DNA from: a virus
Strand: one strand, 5' to 3'
Length of the DNA: 58,738 nucleotides
Virus record (IMG/VR): IMGVR_UViG_3300035698_006372
Location: 1-58,738 of that record
The notes beneath the pieces were generated by a model. That model ran no database searches. It was not told where the DNA came from and saw only the letters and a list, made by a program, of their open reading frames with translations. Positions 58,014-58,738 of this stretch are shown piece by piece. Each line of letters opens with the position of its first letter. The first letter of the stretch is position 1. A program made the position numbers and the translations under genes.

Positions 58014-58583
58014 GTGATTCGGCAACTGGCATCTTTGGTAAAGCGTAAGCTGGGTGGGAGCGAGTATGCGACCACGATGCTTTGTGCTATGTTGATGAAG
58101 AGGTTTGACTCGGAAATGGCAACAAAGCTGCTACAGGTGGCAAATAGGGTGGGCGATATGATTGCATCAGAGAAAATTGCGAAAGAGTTGGTTTTGGCGG
58201 CCAAGGATATTGTGGCGGCAGAGAAACTCGTGGCCAAGAAGGAAGTCCCCGAAGCCTTCAAGAAGCAGTGGAAGAACAAAGACAAGGATGGGGACGGCAA
58301 AGAGAACGAGCCGAAGCCCGATTTCCTGAAGGACAAAGAGAAGAAGTCCAGCCGGAGAGCCCGCCTTACCGCCCGGAGCAAGACGGCGGCTGATTTCCCG
58401 TATGCTTCTCTCATTTTCGGCAAGAACCGGGTTGAGTTCAGAATCGGGTTTGGACCGGATGGCGGAGATGACGCTACGGGTGCCGAGCCCTATGGTCGGA
58501 ACGTTCCGAGGGCTATCGCAAGGGTCTTCAATAGTCTGAAGATGCACAAGGTATCCGACCAGAATGTTGAAGTCATTGCGTAG
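58014..58583 (+). CDS. Hypothetical protein with internal IAKELV motif (189 aa)
   Basis: The GTG start at 58014 has CCGAGG upstream. An in-frame ATG at 58158 would start the protein with MIASEKIAKELVLAAKDIVA, the recurrent motif, and may be the true start. A charged Lys/Asp linker (KNKDKDGDGKENEPKPD) and a basic RRARLTARSKTAADFP boundary precede a folded C-terminus (SLIFGKNRVEFRIGFGPDGG). Function unknown. Confidence 0.5.
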   Translation: MIRQLASLVKRKLGGSEYATTMLCAMLMKRFDSEMATKLLQVANRVGDMIASEKIAKELVLAAKDIVAAEKLVAKKEVPEAFKKQWKNKDKDGDGKENEPKPDFLKDKEKKSSRRARLTARSKTAADFPYASLIFGKNRVEFRIGFGPDGGDDATGAEPYGRNVPRAIARVFNSLKMHKVSDQNVEVIA

Positions 58584-58610
58584 TAGCAGGATATGAACGC
58601 AGGAGTCTCT

Positions 58611-58738
58611 ATGGACACAGAAAGAATTGTTGAAAGAGTGGCCAGAGATTTCACGGGGGCTCTGTCGGGTGGTCTATGGGACTACTACAAGGAGGCTTGG
58701 GGCGGCGTCACCAAAGACCTCATGAAGGCCCTGAACTC
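58611..58738 (+). CDS. N-terminal part of an unidentified protein (cut by window edge)
   Basis: ATG after CGCAGGAGTCTCT. Begins MDTERIVERVARDFTGALSG, the recurrent motif, followed by LWDYYKEAWGGVTKDL. The gene continues beyond the window. Confidence 0.55.
   Translation, partial: MDTERIVERVARDFTGALSGGLWDYYKEAWGGVTKDLMKALN

Overview
This window is part of the genome of a large tailed double-stranded DNA phage. It contains a large terminase, a portal, a head-maturation-type protein, scaffold-like acidic proteins, a decoration protein and an HK97-type major capsid protein. Every supported gene is on the + strand, usually with ATGA overlaps and AGGAGG-type ribosome binding sites. The host cannot be named from the sequence. 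Both window ends cut through genes, so this is an internal slice of a larger genome.

Layout. 1-1.6 kb: small secreted, membrane and lipoprotein genes. 1.7-7.5 kb: a membrane-anchored protein, a VWA-like metallopeptidase, a repeat DNA-binding protein, a NusG-like factor and a sigma region-4-like protein. 7.5-16.9 kb: packaging module (terminase, portal) with a topoisomerase IB fused to a zincin-like tail. 16.9-21.3 kb: two homing endonuclease insertions around a CCA-adding enzyme whose 5-prime end is duplicated. 21.3-35.5 kb: virion genes, including a head-maturation-type protein carrying three inteins and the major capsid protein. 35.5-46 kb: a DNA methyltransferase with zinc fingers, small genes, a capsid-domain paralogue and a RecQ-type helicase carrying three inteins. 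46-53.5 kb: short genes behind repeated promoter elements. 53.5-57.4 kb: an RNA locus with about 2.6 kb of structured non-coding sequence, a tmRNA, an initiator tRNA and a tRNA-like element without a visible anticodon loop. 57.4 kb to the end: more small genes.

How the parts fit. Three repeated promoter-like motifs are visible. Class A is TTCCGTATT, about 16 nt, then AGTATAGTGATGTG. Class B is AATTCTTTGATATT followed by TATAG or TGTAGGA. Class C is TATAAT-like. Class A drives both large RNA units and several small genes. BoxA-like TGTTCTTTGA elements lie in the RNA locus, and the phage has a NusG-like gene, which suggests (inference) rRNA-style antitermination of long untranslated RNA. The tmRNA has no encoded CCA and the phage carries a CCA-adding enzyme.

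The most unusual item is the second intein of the helicase. Its interior also encodes, in the +1 frame, a complete zinc-ribbon/NUMOD3/Vsr-like endonuclease that ends nine bases before the intein C-terminus. The anticodon-less tRNA-like element, the giant RNA locus and the CCA-gene insertion with a rebuilt 5-prime end come next.
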